Shown here piece by piece: positions 47,283 to 60,565 of a stretch of 64,000 nucleotides of DNA (positions within the stretch are counted from its first letter, which is position 1; the number at the start of each line of letters is the position of its first letter). Both the position numbers and the translations under genes were made by a program. The DNA is from Acestrorhynchus altus (lineage: Eukaryota; Chordata; Actinopteri; Characiformes; Acestrorhynchidae), in assembly GCA_034509495.1 (NCBI GenBank), contig CM067508.1, positions 25,328,652 through 25,392,651 on the forward strand. The letters are read 5' to 3'. The notes below the pieces were generated by a model, which saw nothing but the letters and a program-made list of their open reading frames with translations, was not told the origin of the DNA and searched no databases.

Positions 47283-50200
47283 AAAAAACCTACCATACAC
47301 CTCAGCTCCATGCTATTGTTAAAATGTCAAAAACGGGAAGAAAGGCAGGCCTGAAGGTTTGACTTTCTTCTAGACGTGAGCTTTGCTCAGCTATTAGCTT
47401 CTCACTTCCCATTGTCAAATATGGCCCTTTGAAGTTTTCTTTCCCCCTCCTTTCTTCACAGCACATTTCCTGTTTAGCAAGAACCACATGCTGAAGGCAA
47501 GCTGTTTTAGCACTTCTGAGAAGGTCCAAACCTTTACTCAGCTTACACCATAATCCCTGATAGCATGGATAGAAACAACCCGAAGAAATTCTGCAGGAAC
47601 GTCAATTCCTCGTAGCAACAGTCACGAAGGTTAGTCTCTGTCCATGAGCGAACAAGCAAGACAACATTCCACAAGGTCAGAAAACTCTACCTCATATGTT
47701 TACTGAGAACGTCTACGGTGGTATGAAGTTTTAATCCCAGTTTTACACACACGACTCATACAAAATTAAGAGAGTGGCAAAGTCGTGAGAACAGCCCCCA
47801 CAGAAGGTTAAGAAATTACCCAGCACCCAGCCGTCACCAGACACGACAAGAGGGAGAACTTCACCAGCGTGCGGGTGACACATCAAACGCTGTCTCGCTT
47901 TGACCAGAAAGGCCCAATTATAAGCCTTTCACATCGAGCAGGATTTATGAGCACAGCGTAACCCGTACTAAAAGAAAGAAACGAAGGCATGTACGTATTA
48001 TACTAAAGAACAGCAGCCCTGTTTACACCGCAGGACACTGCGCTCTATTCTGTCCATGTGGCACTGCAAATAAAGCTCCAGACTCCACTTCTGCATCCAC
48101 AATTATCCACGTTTTAAAGTGGACTGAACAATCATGTCAAGCTCAGGGCCGCAGCTGCACAACTTTAACTTTAACGCTGTTTTCAAACACAATCTCAATT
48201 GGTGTTGAACAATTTGATATAAAAATAGGAAATATTTACCCCTGTTATTTTGTGTCGGAAGGAAATGTGTTTTTCAAGAAAAGGAAAAAAAATATATGAA
48301 AAAAAAACTGTGATGACCCACAGCCACAAATACTAGTGTAACCAAGCCTACTTTAGAACATCACTGTAACAAACTATTTCTTTTGCATTCATTGCAGAGT
48401 CTTCCCAGATAGTATGTAAAGGAAATACAACAATTTTAATCTGAATAAGAATGACTGCCAAAAATGAGAGGGATGAAAATGTCTATGGTTATGTTTAGGG
48501 CCAGCTTTAGGGTTAGAATGAGTTTAATTTGGCTTCAGCTTACATTTAAAAACCATTAAGGTTAACTTTTGGTTAACATCACATTACATTAAAAAAGCCT
48601 TAGGTTTAGACTTTCTGGTTAAGGAGAGTTTTAGGCTGCAGTGACTGCTCTGTAATATTTTCTTCTCTGAAGAAACTCTACTTAGCCACCCCAGGTAGAC
48701 ACTTTTCTGTTGGTTCTAGTGTTAACATTACACTTTTATTCATTCCCCTGGCTGCCTACATGGTCTCTCATTGACACAGTACCTCGGCTGGAATGTGCTG
48801 CTGGTACCACAGCGGAGCTTCTTTCATTTATCTCCAGTCAACCTAGCATTCGTTTTCAGCAACTGTATCTTTGTTTCCATTCTGTTTTGAAGTAATCATT
48901 GCATTTATCCTCAAAAGACGTTTTTCTGGTGGGTTGGATGTATGCACACTTTAGGGGCATAAATAAAACAAGCCAAGACTGTTGGCTTGAGGTTGAGGAC
49001 AGTCATGAGGTTTTGGAATTGGCCCATTTTCAGCTGGGTTTCAGTTCTGCTGGACTTTCTTTTTGAAGCAGGAACAAGTGTTTGAGGTTCACAGTTCGTC
49101 ACTTCCATGCAGTGAACTGTCTTTATTGAACTGGACAAGACACAAAAAGACTTTACTATTCTAGGACCCCTTCTGCAAACAGCACCTCTGAACATCAGTG
49201 ATCAGTACCTATACTTTCTTCACTGCTGCAACATTTCCCAAAATGATTAAAACCGTGTAAACTGATTTTTATTCAGATCTATTTCAATTAAACAAGACTA
49301 ACTGTACTCACCAATCAAACATGCATACGGTGTTTTTTCAGCATGTCAACATTCTATTTGGGGCGAAAGAAAGAAAAGCAGCATTCATGGTATGTCTGCG
49401 ATGCTGGCTGGTTGTGCATTGTCCCACATTGTGGGTGGAGAGAACAAAGACGAAGGGAGCGGGCTAACGAATGCTCTCCCCCTCGTGCTGAGGGACAAAG
49501 AAACAGGGCCAGCTCGGCCCATACAACGTGCTGGGTGAATAGACGACACAAAGAAACAACTGTGGCCCTCCACCAGCCGCAGAGAGACAGGCAGAGGCGG
49601 AGACGGAGAGGACAGGGAGGAGAGGGAGAGGTGGGGCGTTTTTGGGCTCCCGCAATAGGAGGCCAGCGAGGCATAGCCATGTGTGGTCCATTACCACAGG
49701 GACTAGCGGTGCAGACACACCCTCTCGCCCCTCTAAAAGAGAAGTAGGGCCTGTAGCAGAGAAAAGGCCTGGTTAAAAACAGCTAAAGCCCATTCATTAC
49801 CGGTGAGAGGGCTATTGAGTGCAGAGCATGAGAGCTGAACTGCACGGCCACTTAAACTCCATCAGCAGACAGCACAATAACGCTGACAGGTGCTCTGTGA
49901 AGAAAAGAAGAAAAAAGGAAAAAAAAAGAAAGAAAGAATATAGACGTATCTCTTGCTGAAGGCTTACAAATGGTGAGCTTTTGCTTCTCTCGGCCTGCAG
50001 AAAACACCAGGTTGCATTATCAGTACTGCAGTACTGAATTACTGAATTACACATACTCATTACTGAATGTGACGTAGTGAGGATGAGGGGCAAGGTCAGC
50101 GCTGCACTGTCCTGTTCATCATGTCTAATGTCTGTCACATTTATGTTTATACATTTGCATTTCATATAGTCTGTGTTGTTATGTTACCATGTTTCACTCT

Positions 50201-51985
50201 GGTCCTGTAGGAATGTAATATGTATACTAGTACAGATATGGAAATATATTTAAAAAAGCCTCTTGACCTGAAATTACAACAGAACAAACTTTTGGAAGTA
50301 TGTTGTTATGAACACTGTCAATAGTTCTAGACCCCTAAACAACTGCAAACGACAGATTAAGACTGGTAGAGTCTGCAGACAACAAGGAACACTGCAGTAG
50401 CCGATGGGATGTCAATGCATTAAGCTATTAACATTGTCTGGCTTCAGAATTCTCCAGCAGTTTTAATATAATAATTATAGTCATGCTCCTCAAACTGGGA
50501 GCTGTACTCAGAGAACAGCACGAAGAACAAGAAGGAGAATAAGAAGAAGCAGCCAGCAATCAAGAACAAACAACCTATCAAATTATTAAACATACATTAA
50601 AACCTGGGAAACCATTCAAAGAATTACTAAAGCATAAGCACTGAAATGAACTGCAGCATGTTGTGAAACATCTCCAAGCATTACGATGTTACAGACGCTG
50701 CTCTGAACATGCTTTTTAGCTTATTTTTTACACAGGGAAATTAAAACAGAGGGAGGAATTTGATGGACAAAAGACCAAAAAGCCCATATGAACATCGTTA
50801 AGCCCATAAATCTCTCACTGGGTTTTCTTAATGTTTAATGTCTCCAACTCTGTGGTTAAACAACTCTAATTCTCCTCCATCAAAAACACACCAAAAGCTC
50901 AAAGAGCACTTAATGGGTAGAATAATCATCAAACAACAAGACAAACTCTACAAACACTCATACAAGCAGTGGTTCATTTACTTGTAACAGCATGTTTGAT
51001 AAAAAAAAAAAAAAATCTGGTACACATTTTTATACTGGTCATGCTCCCCAAACCCTGAAGCAAGAGGAGAAACAGAGAGGAACTCATCTCCCACACATCA
51101 AACACTCAAAGCTGTCCATGGTTCCAAGACCTTCCCGACAGCTGAACTAACATGCGTCATCCCAGTTCATCTCCCTGTCCGGATCTTTTCCAGAGCTGGG
51201 TCACCGAGCACAGGGCAGGAAGCCTTCTCTTAAAGAATTAGGGTCAGTGTGTACGTGCACACACACGTGTGTGTACACACTTGTGTGAGCAGCAGGAGAT
51301 GAGGGATCATGCGGACAGGAAGGTGAAGAGGGCAGTGACATCATGCTATCTCTTGCACAACAGGCTTACCGAGCTTAAACTAACGGACAACAGCAGATTA
51401 CTGGACACTTGATGTTCACTGAAGGCTGCAGCTTTGGCCTCCGTGTTCAGTAAACTCTGTGTCCTTCATCCCTAAAGAAGCTGCACATTCAGTCACTAGG
51501 AGACAGAGTCACCCCCTTCCTTTCCCCGTGGTTTAAGGTTTCCTGTGTATGTGGCAAGAGAAGCTGAACACATAAACCACACGCGCACACACATGCTTGT
51601 CATCAACCTGTTACCGGCGCTGACAGATGCGCGTGTGTCTGGGATGTGTAAGTATGCAGATCAATGCGAGGACACTGCTGCTCCATGTGGAGAACGCATA
51701 AAGCTCATGCGCACAACGGCTGGCTCCAGTGACAATCAGTAGAAAAGAAGCAGAAGGAAAGTGAAATTAGATGGTGGAACTCCATCAATCCTCAACCTTT
51801 CTGTGGCCACAATGTCTGGCAACGATACTGGAGTCCATTACACATTTAAAGCACTGGGGCAACCCTGGCCTAAAGACGAAAAAAGTGGGCCTAGGACTGG
51901 ACAGTCACCGTCTTGAGCTGCAGGGCTGGCATCTATGACTGAGCAACCCTTGAGCAAGGCACATAGCAGTTGTTCAATGTAATTC
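47283..51985. other. Long intronic stretch with no assigned exon
   Basis: No mobile element was identified. The part 49430-49740 is GC- and purine-rich (GAGGCGGAGACGGAGAGG...) with overlapping open frames up to 134 codons on both strands and no recognisable domain. An A run lies at 51001-51015 and a short CACACACGTGTGTGTA palindrome at 51258-51275. Confidence 0.45.
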
Positions 51986-52050
51986 ATGGATGGATGGATG
52001 GATGGATGGATGGATGGATGGATGGACGGACGGACGGACAGACGGAAGGA
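51986..52050. repeat. (GGAT)n microsatellite grading into (GGAC)n
   Basis: ATGG units followed by ACGG units, then decay (CAGACGGAAGG). Confidence 0.95.
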
Positions 52051-52444
52051 CCCCACTTACTGGGGGCTTGGGGATCCCTGTTGACACATCATTCATAAAA
52101 TGGAAACTGGTATGTTGCCTCAAGGCAGCAATGCACTACAAAAGAAACTGAAACTGTTTACCACAGAATAAAACATTCCTTTCATGCATGCATACGGAGA
52201 ACATACACGGAACATAAGTTGCTGACCCTTATCTGCCCCTTATCAGCTGTTTCTCACACCTAATTCTGGAGTATAAAAAAAAAAACACTCCAGCACAAAG
52301 AAATCTTTAACATCAGGGTGAGCAATATGACAAAATGTATATCGTGATAAACCATCTGACCAACCAACATCTGAACTGTATGTGATGCATCTGCACAAAT
52401 TATTTGAAGATGGTGAAGTGAAATGATATATATATATTTATATA

Positions 52445-52670
52445 TAGGCATGTGCATATGTATTCACCCCTTTTTCTATGGAGCCCCTAAATAGTTCTGG
52501 CGCAACCAATTACCTTCAGAAGTCACACATTTGAAATGAAGTCCACCTGTGAGCAATCTAAGTGTCACTTCTGTATCGGTCAGTATACACACACCTCTTC
52601 TGTCAAAGGCCCCAGAGGCTCCAACAGCATTAAGCAAGAGGCACCAAACAACTCCATGAAGAGCAGGGAG
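52445..52670 (+). mobile_element. Tc1-like transposon relic, 5' non-coding part and start
   Basis: GTGCATATGTATTCACCCCTTTTTCTATGGAGCCCC ... CAACCAATTACCTTCAGAAGTCACA ... AAGTCCACCTGTGAGCAATCTAAGTGTCAC ... AAAGGCCCCAGAGGCTCC is the 5' part of a common fish Tc1-like element. The transposase start would be near the ATGAAGAGC at 52656, but the sequence loses similarity there. No 3' part. Confidence 0.65.
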
Positions 52671-52725
52671 ATGAAATGACAAAGCCTTAATTCTGGGCTG
52701 TGAGGTAGCAAAACACAAGTATATA

Positions 52726-52728
<3 letters not shown>

Positions 52729-52788
<60 letters not shown>
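52729..52788. repeat. (CA)n microsatellite, about 60 bp
   Basis: Uninterrupted CA dinucleotides just past the Tc1 relic. Confidence 0.97.
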
Positions 52789-52789
<1 letters not shown>

Positions 52790-55349
52790 ACAAAATATCA
52801 TAGACAAAAGCAGGTTGCATTACAAAGCATGCAATTAATTGTTTCTGTCAAAATACGATAAATATCATGTATCTTGCATATTGCTTTAAATAATCTGACA
52901 TGACAAATCGCCCACCTCTAACCTCATACCTGTCACTGTAGAACGGTCTGAATTTGTTGGATTTATTACCCTTTTAAATACCACATCTCTTTTAATGAAT
53001 TCAATGCGGAACACAGGTTGAATATTTATCCTCAGTAAAGCTTCTGAAACGCAGTCACAGGCAGAAAACCGATGAAAAAAAATTACAAGCTCATAGCTCA
53101 CTGGAGATAAAACATTCCACGCTTAGAGAATCAGTGTTGACAGTGATATTCTACTGCTGTGCATTTCACTTCTAAAACTGTCTAAACATTAGATTATCTT
53201 ATCAGACAGCTCAGGCAAAGAAGCAGTGGGGTGGTATTACTCTGAGCCAAGCAACAATCAAACATCATGAAACATTACCTCTTCCTATTAGAGAGCTTAA
53301 GGTACTTGGACAAGGCTATTGGAGTGGCTCATTTGATCTCCACAACACTTGATAAGTTCAGCAGGAGCCTGCATTAGCAAGGGATGAAGATATTCAGCAT
53401 AAACTAATGTGGGATCAGACGACTGTTACTGCGTCTTGGCACAGGTGTGCAAGCTCTAATGTGGAGTTTATCCACAGCACAACGTCCTGCCTGACGACTG
53501 TTAATGACTCAGAATCTCCCGCGGGTTGTAAATGATATGTGAAGGAGGGTCAAGAGAAGTAACAGATTAATGTTTGCTAGCTCGGTTAAGCATTGCTGGA
53601 AAAATGGCAAAACCACAGTGACCATTCTGACCCAACTGGGAACCTAACGATGCATGATATCATTTTATCCCAGTGCTTACAATCCCAGTGCTTATTGCAT
53701 TACCACCTACATCCTCTCTTTTGAATAATTTAAACAGTCCAAAATTCATTGAAGCCTACCTTCTAACAAACAAAGGCTGAAAGCACTTCTGAACGTCTAC
53801 AGATCCAAAATCTTCAACTGGTTCAGAATAGGAATGTCCCACTTTAACCCACTGGATTGGGATCAATAGAGCCCAGTTACGATCCTTACTTTTTACCACT
53901 GTAATCCATTAGAGAGCCTCTGGACACCATTACTGGTCATTACTCACAGCTGGGAATGCTGAGAACAGAACAGTTTAGAGAAGTGTAGTGTACTGTGAAG
54001 TGTACCATGGTTCTAGAGCTTTTCAATCACCTTTCTACCCACCAAAACTATTTACTCATGAATTAGAGTTGCTGATGCAGTCATAATAATTTTGTAATAT
54101 TTTTTGACAATATACTGTCCAGATGTCCATATAATGTGCATATGCAAACATTGGAAATGGTATATTAAAGGGTTAAATATGCTGAAGTTATAGAAACTGT
54201 TACCAAAAAAAGAGATTGACTTCAGTATTAATCAGTAGCAGATCTATATCTGAACTGCGTGGCTGTATTATCTATAGACACATATTAAAGCTAAACATTA
54301 GACAAATAGATGGGAAAAAACGGACAGGGACGTCCCTGGGACATCAAGTGCCATTAAAAAAATTCTCTAAAAAGCTATTTATAGAAAAGATCTATAGAGA
54401 ATTAAACGCATTCCAGCCCAAAACCCCTTAGGCAACCCCACCACCCACCTAAACCCCCCTCAATAAACAAAGCAAACAAATAAGAAAATCAGACGGAGAC
54501 TCTTAGAGCTGCACACTGTTCAGAATGCCGCCGTTCTTTCGGGCAGATTATTCTTTACTGATTCTAATCCCTTGAAGACTAGAACAGAAGTGCAATATGG
54601 GTCAAGCTAAGGCCAAGAGGGAGGGCACTTGGGAATGTGAGGATTTGACAAGACAACAGGACAAGTCATTCTACACTGCATGCCCTCCCCCACTTAACAC
54701 CAGCTCTGTTATAAACACGGCAGAGACACAAACGGCACAGTGACCTATAAACTCCAGCAGAAATTATTCAGAAGCGACTGCATCTCCAGGCCCTCCACTG
54801 AAGGGTCCTGACAAAGAGACTGTGACGTAGGGACCATTTCTCATACACAAATAGCCAGAGCCTGTTTTCATTCTCACTGCAGCTCTGCAATGCGACCTTT
54901 CATCTTCAGCAGACTGTCTGAAAATATCCTAACATTTTTACAGAAGAAACGAACTTAAAATTATATATTTATATTCATTCATTTATTTAGTTTTATTCAT
55001 TTACTTTTTTTTAGCTCCTGGAAAATGTAGTTCCTGTAACTATGTCAAGCTTTTTTGTTTTAAAAGTTGATACTGTGGTTAATAATCTACTGAAATTTTT
55101 TCAAATATTTTGAGATATTCATGATGTTATACTCCACACTGACCAACAGTAAAACACAAACAGCCTTTCTGAGTGAAACTGTGGGAACAAATAAGCTTCA
55201 TAATGATTCTAACTTTTAGAGATGCACACGTATATCACTTCACCAGTCATCACAAAGTGGGCATACTCAATATTCACAAGACCCCAAAATCATTTACTCT
55301 GGTCTTTGATACGGGGGGCATTATTAATGACCTATCACTGGCTTTTGGT
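52789..55349. other. Intronic stretch without recognised features
   Basis: No repeat family, exon or RNA gene recognised. Confidence 0.5.
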
Positions 55350-55428
55350 CAATTTTTAATATCGCAATATATTGCAGAAAACAAATATAACACTGCCAGT
55401 TGTTTTCCCAATATCATGCAGACCTAAT
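55350..55428. repeat. Fragment of an 'atatcgcaatatattgcag' repeat
   Basis: TTAATATCGCAATATATTGCAGAAAAC ... CAATATCATGCAGACCTAA resembles a short fish repeat ending '...atcgtgcagcccta'. Similar traces lie near 1359 and 4735. Confidence 0.35.
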
Positions 55429-57256
55429 GCCATGCTTTACCATAATTCCAGCTTCCATTTCAGAAAACGTCCATGAAGATTTGCTCTCTGTTAGTCTGCA
55501 ATCAGATTTTTCCACACCTTCAACTTCTTTCTCTGAAGTTGGAGTATTTGAATAAGTGATCTTAACACATTTAATGATCTCTACGGTGGCCAGTCCATTG
55601 CTCTGATTTGCAAATGTTCTCATTCATCCATATCCTTTCCTCAGAAACAGCTTCTTGATCGCTCCATGTTCTTTCCAGTTTAAGTGCGGTTTATTTGATG
55701 GCGACCGTTTTTTTCCTGGCCTCCCAGGTCTTTGTACAGTTGTTAGGGCTCCAGTTTTCTCTGCATTTTACTTATTTTCATTCCCATCATTTCTGTTATA
55801 ATCCTTACTTCCCTTTCTTATGTAAGTGGGTTATCATGTGTGTGTCACACACACACACTCACACTCATTTGAATTCACGGCATGAAACTTCAGCACCAAG
55901 TCAGCTGCCCAACTATTTCGCTCTCATTCTTTCAATCTGTCTCTCTGTGCTCTGCACAGCAATAAGGAATAAGGGATCCATTTATCATCTGCAAGACTTC
56001 ACTGACATTAGTAAAACATTGATCAGCAGTTTGCTCTACTGTAATACATCAGTTTGAGGTCTGGCCTGATGATTTTGCATTCATGAGGGCACGAACGGAA
56101 TGATAATGCAATATCTTTCCCAAAAACAGTAGAGACCACATTGGGGGCTTAGGTTTGCTGCATTTAATCAGGGTCACTAAAATACCATATTCGGAGCGAT
56201 TGTGTTGCCTCTTATGTGCTCCTAGATCCAGAAACTGGTCCTCGTTTCTCTTACTTGGACCTTATTTGTCTTGAACATCATGCAGTACTTTAATCTTCAA
56301 CAGAACTGAAGATTCTACACAGGGAACTAAAACCTGCTTGGAACACCAGGAATCCTATGTAAGAGGACTAATTTGCAAAATAATAGGCATGGAGTATTCC
56401 AAAGAGGTTGTATGGTTTCTGAAGTACCACTGACAGCTAAGCATACACCAAAATCTCTTTCATGTGGATGCGTTTACCACACTCTAAATCAAAATGACAA
56501 GAGAGGCCAGCTTTAGAGCGCATGGGGCACAGGAGTGATTCTGTATAGAGCAACTGGCACCACATCAAGGCAGGAGTGCAGCCTAGACCTTTAGTCTTCC
56601 TTTCAGGGCAAATGGAACCATGCCTTCTAATTATGCTACTTTAGCCATTACTGCTGTGGGACAGACACACTAGACTTTCTCCAGACTGTACCAAACCTCT
56701 CACACTCTGACTTCAGAAGAGGTAAGGGGTGATTTTGACACTTCGGTTTGGTGCACGGTTTAAGTGAGAGGTTGGAGGCGTGTTTATAATCATCTACCTC
56801 AAATTCCTAGCATTACATGCAGCCATCAGAGGGACTCCTAGCTTTAATAAAGCATTGGATTTGTGGTCTGAAGAAACAATTAGGCACCAAAAACATGAAG
56901 GTCAACAACAAAGCAAAATTCTGGGCTGAAACTCTGCTAGGAAAACACAGAACGTCCAAACAGGTTTACAAGAACATGTCAATCTCTTCATAAATCAGCT
57001 GAATATTCTGCTTAATGTGCAGAACACAGCAAAACACAGACTGAAGTTAAGCGTATGCACAAGATTTGAAATGACAATCCACAGACTACTGTACAAAAAC
57101 AAACACACACATTAATTGCACTGAATGCCTAAACAGTCAAGCAGGGACTCTGGAATTTAGAGTCACTTTCTCTAACCTATGAAGTGAACCAACTGCATTC
57201 ACTTTAGTATGTTTGTATGAAATTGCTTTTTTCCTACTCCAGATTTTTTTGTACAT
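55429..57256. other. Intronic stretch without recognised features
   Basis: A short interrupted CA run lies at 55847-55866. No exon recognised. Confidence 0.5.
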
Positions 57257-57516
57257 GTGCAGCACGGTGGCGCAGTGGATAGCACTGTTGCCTCACAGCA
57301 GGAAGGACCTAGGTTCGATCCCTGCGTGGAGTTTGCATGTTCTCCCCGTGTTCAGTTTCCTCCGGGTACTCCGGTTTCCCCCACAGTCCAAAGACATGTG
57401 CAGTAGGTGAATTGGTGACTCTAAAGTGGCCCTGAATGTGTGTGTGAGTGAGCCCTATGATGGACTAGTGCTCTGTCTAGGGTTGTAGGGAGGTTTAGAA
57501 AATGGATGGATGGATT
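57257..57516 (+). repeat. tRNA-derived SINE-like retroposon, best copy
   Basis: GCAGCACGGTGGCGCAGTGG gives a good A box and AGGTTCGATCC at 57311 a good B box. The body GTGGAGTTTGCATGTTCTCC ... CTCCGGTTTCCCCCACAGTC ... AGGTGAATTGGTGACTC follows, and a (GGAT)n tail closes it. All parts of a SINE are present in order. The 18375-18640 repeat is a diverged inverted relative. Confidence 0.82.
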
Positions 57517-59299
57517 TTTGTATGTTGTTTTTTTTTTCCTCCAAGGAACTAAGCATCATCGCACACATTTCATGGCCCTTTGTGTATTTATGTATTCATT
57601 CCTGTACACTTTTACTCATAATGAGCTCAGATGTCTGTAATAAAATGCATTTTCCTTATTTACTTAAATAAAATGGAAAGTGGTCTTTTCAATGCATCAC
57701 TAATTCAATCATGAATACAGTGACTTGTGACCAACAGTAACACAAAACAGTAAACACTGTAACACTAAAGGAGTAAATTTCAGCCATTTTCCATTTAAAA
57801 TACGATTATTATCTTTGTAAAAGCACTGGTAGATGATGTACAAATGATTAAACGTTTAAGAAATGATCTGGTGAAACTGGTGATTCTAACCTGTGTTAAG
57901 GTTAAGATTAGGACAAGGGTCAGAGCTGGGTTTTGATTTTGTTTTGTGTAACAAGATATTTTGTAGAATCACAGTTAATGGTAGGTTAGGTATCAAAAGT
58001 TTACTGTTTCTTTAAATCAAAAGCTTGTTTTCATTTTGACAGCATTTGAAAACACAGCTTACAGTGTGTGAATATTTTCATAAAGGGAATGGATTAATAC
58101 TTTATTCAGTGACTCTGTTTTTCTAAACATTAATTCATATTAAAAGTTGTTTTTTTACAATGGTGACAGCCACAGTATAGACATGTGTGTCCATGTTGGA
58201 TAGTCTGCTAGGTGAGAGTTTTCCTTCCTCTAAATCCATTTTCATACAAATCCCAGACTGTGTGATGTAAAAGGAGCTGGAGTGGAAAGGTGCTACACCT
58301 TTCTCATACCAGACGCTTTCACTGAGCAACAGCGTGAACACAGAGAGCCGAGAGAGCTGGACGAGGAACTACTGGAAGCAATTAATAGCTTTTTATGGCA
58401 GTTCTCCTTCCAGCTGAGCTGTAGCTGCGAGCCCACTGTAATACAGGAATGCAAAACAAACGGCCTGCCCAGGAACAGAACACACATACAGACTGTACCG
58501 CTCGATCCTGGAACCGCCTGAACATCCATCACGGAGCTTTGTTTTTTCTTTGTTTTTTGTTTTCTTTTTTTAACAAACGTGTTACCAAACACTAGGTGTA
58601 TCGTGTGAGCCAAACGAAGCATGGCGGGGTCTCGTGGTGGTATCTGTGGGAGGCAGGCTCATAAAAACAACAGAGGAACGAGATGCTCACAGTGAGACCG
58701 TCAGTAAACACAAAACAGCAGAGGTCGGGACAATAAAGCAGCTCTTTTACATGTTTTTGTGTCCCTGTGTCCACAGGACCACCTGTTTACAGCGGATCTG
58801 TTAAAGACATGCAGGGAGGTCTGGAGCAAGACTCATCTCAAAGGAATCTGAGACATCACAGCAGCAAATTGAATCCAGGATATTACAGACGTAAGCTTGT
58901 AAAATAGGAGAAACTACATGGTGACGAGGCTTTTTTCACGAAACCTGACAACGATAATGTGAACCTTATACACCGTTGCTGTTGAAGATCTAACAACTTC
59001 TTTGTTGTAAGCAGCTGCCACGGGCTGAGTGTGAACACTGCATGATTAACAGTAGCAGGAACAATGAAATCAACTTTTCAGATTTTTAACACATTAACAC
59101 ATTAATGCTGTGCTACGAGGTATTTTTACTTCTCAGTTATGAATAAGTGAGGTTGTGTTAAGACAAGAACACTTTAATAGTGTAGCTCTTTGTTTTAGGT
59201 CTACCAAAATCAGAGTGCTCCAACTGTGGTCACCATGTCCGAGTTGGCTCAGCACCATATTACTTCCTTACCAGCTCATAGCAATGGCCTAGTTCACTA
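57517..59299. other. Intronic stretch without recognised features
   Basis: No repeat family or exon recognised. A T-rich run at 58542-58572 yields low-complexity frames. Confidence 0.5.
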
Positions 59300-59445
59300 T
59301 AGCAACCACTTAGCAACCCCATAACAACTGACTTCTGACAAATCAACCTTCTGACAGCCAATCAAGATACCATAGCAATCACCTAGGAACCCCACGGCAA
59401 CCGCTAGCCAACCCAATAGCAACCACACTAAGCTATACAAAAGTT
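59300..59445. repeat. AGCAAC-rich degenerate minisatellite, second locus part a
   Basis: Units such as CACTATAGCAACCACTTAGC and CCATAGCAATCACCTAGG repeat the pattern of 24183-24692. Confidence 0.7.
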
Positions 59446-59691
59446 ACCACCTACTGTCTGCTGATACACCAAACTCCACCCCCCCTGCTTGGCCACCCGG
59501 GTAGTCAGAACAAAATCCTGGGACACATTTTTACTTTCTGGACCTGGATTTTCCACCTCTAATGACACCTGAACTGCATCCAAATAACAAACACAAAACA
59601 TTGCATTTCCAGGATCAGATTCAACACGTTACAGGGAAAAGTCGCTGACCGGTATATCCAGTTAGGTACCCTGTATATCAGTGTTCTTCAT

Positions 59692-59840
59692 ATCCAATCC
59701 TGGAACTCCAGTGTCCAGCACTAACTGGTGAATTCCCTGCTTAAACACACCCACTACACCTGGTACAAATTGAGGGTTTGATCCGAGTGAGGAAATCACC
59801 AACTTGTAATGGACAACGGACTCCAGGCCTGGACTGATAG
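59692..59840. mobile_element. Short inverted-repeat element, relative of 4488-4662
   Basis: The left end (TCCAATCCTGGAACTCCAGT) and the reverse complement of the right end (TCCAGGCCTGGAGTCCGTTG) are similar. The interior CCCTGCTTAAACACACCC is the inverted form of the GGGTGTGTTAAAGCAAGG phrase of 4488-4662. It sits between the two parts of the AGCAAC array. Confidence 0.55.
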
Positions 59841-60167
59841 AAGTCTGCACTATGCTTTACCAATTGCCCTTAATTGAGTTACACATGCCTGCGTGCTTTG
59901 TCCCGGCTTACACAATCTTTTGTTCATGTTTGTTTTCATATGAAATAACTGCTGAATCTGGCACAATCAGGAGGCTGGAAAATCCAGTTTACTGTGAGCA
60001 TAGAGTCCTTTACAAAGCCCGGGATTACAGCACTGATGCCTTTCCAGAGGAGATCATCAGGCAAAAATCTCTCGTTTACGACTTTGTTCACAACCTCATC
60101 TCATTACACAGAACGGATCAGAAGTGCACCTGCCTTCCTGCATGCCAGCAGTGCACTAATTCCACTA
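59841..60167. other. Intronic stretch with a 123-codon open frame, no family
   Basis: An open frame at 59852-60223 (+) runs into the AGCAAC array, where its C-terminus becomes Ser/Thr/Asn-rich. I recognise no domain and consider it non-coding. Confidence 0.4.
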
Positions 60168-60565
60168 ATCTATCTAGCAACACCAGTAACACTTTGCATA
60201 GCAACCTACTGACAACTACCTGAGATACAATTGCAACTCCCCAGAAACACCATAGTAGCCACCTAGTATCTAACTACCTTGCTACTTCATAGCCACAGTC
60301 TAACAACCTTCTGACAACCATCTGAGAAACCATAGCAATCACCATAGCAACCCCATGGCAACCTCCAAGCAACACAATAGCAAGCACGAAGCAATATGAT
60401 AGTAACCACCTACCAGCTGCCTACCTAACAACTGCCTGGCACACCATGGCAACCACTAAGCGACTCCATAGCAACCAACCAGCAATTATCTTGAAACACA
60501 ATTGCAACCACTTAGCAAAACACCCTAGCTTTACGATAGTGACAATGAAACAGCAACTTAGCAAC
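60168..60565. repeat. AGCAAC-rich degenerate minisatellite, second locus part b
   Basis: TAGCAACACCAGTAACAC, CCATAGCAACCCCATGGCAACC and CCATAGCAACCAACCAGC style units over 400 bp. Same family as 24183-24692. Confidence 0.78.

Noticed and set aside
48490..48620. TTAGGGTTAG phrases suggesting an interstitial telomere; also near 10188 and 15741
   Set aside because: Single short matches without a tandem array; those at 10188 and 15741 lie in hAT-like elements.
49343..49747. 134-codon open frame, plus strand, with 108- and 84-codon frames opposite
   Set aside because: GC- and purine-rich sequence suppresses stops on both strands. No recognisable family.
57257..57330. Possible functional tRNA gene
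   Set aside because: A and B boxes are present, but the acceptor stem does not pair and the sequence continues into a SINE body and tail.
59852..60223. 123-codon open frame, plus strand
   Set aside because: Runs into the AGCAAC minisatellite; no recognised family.
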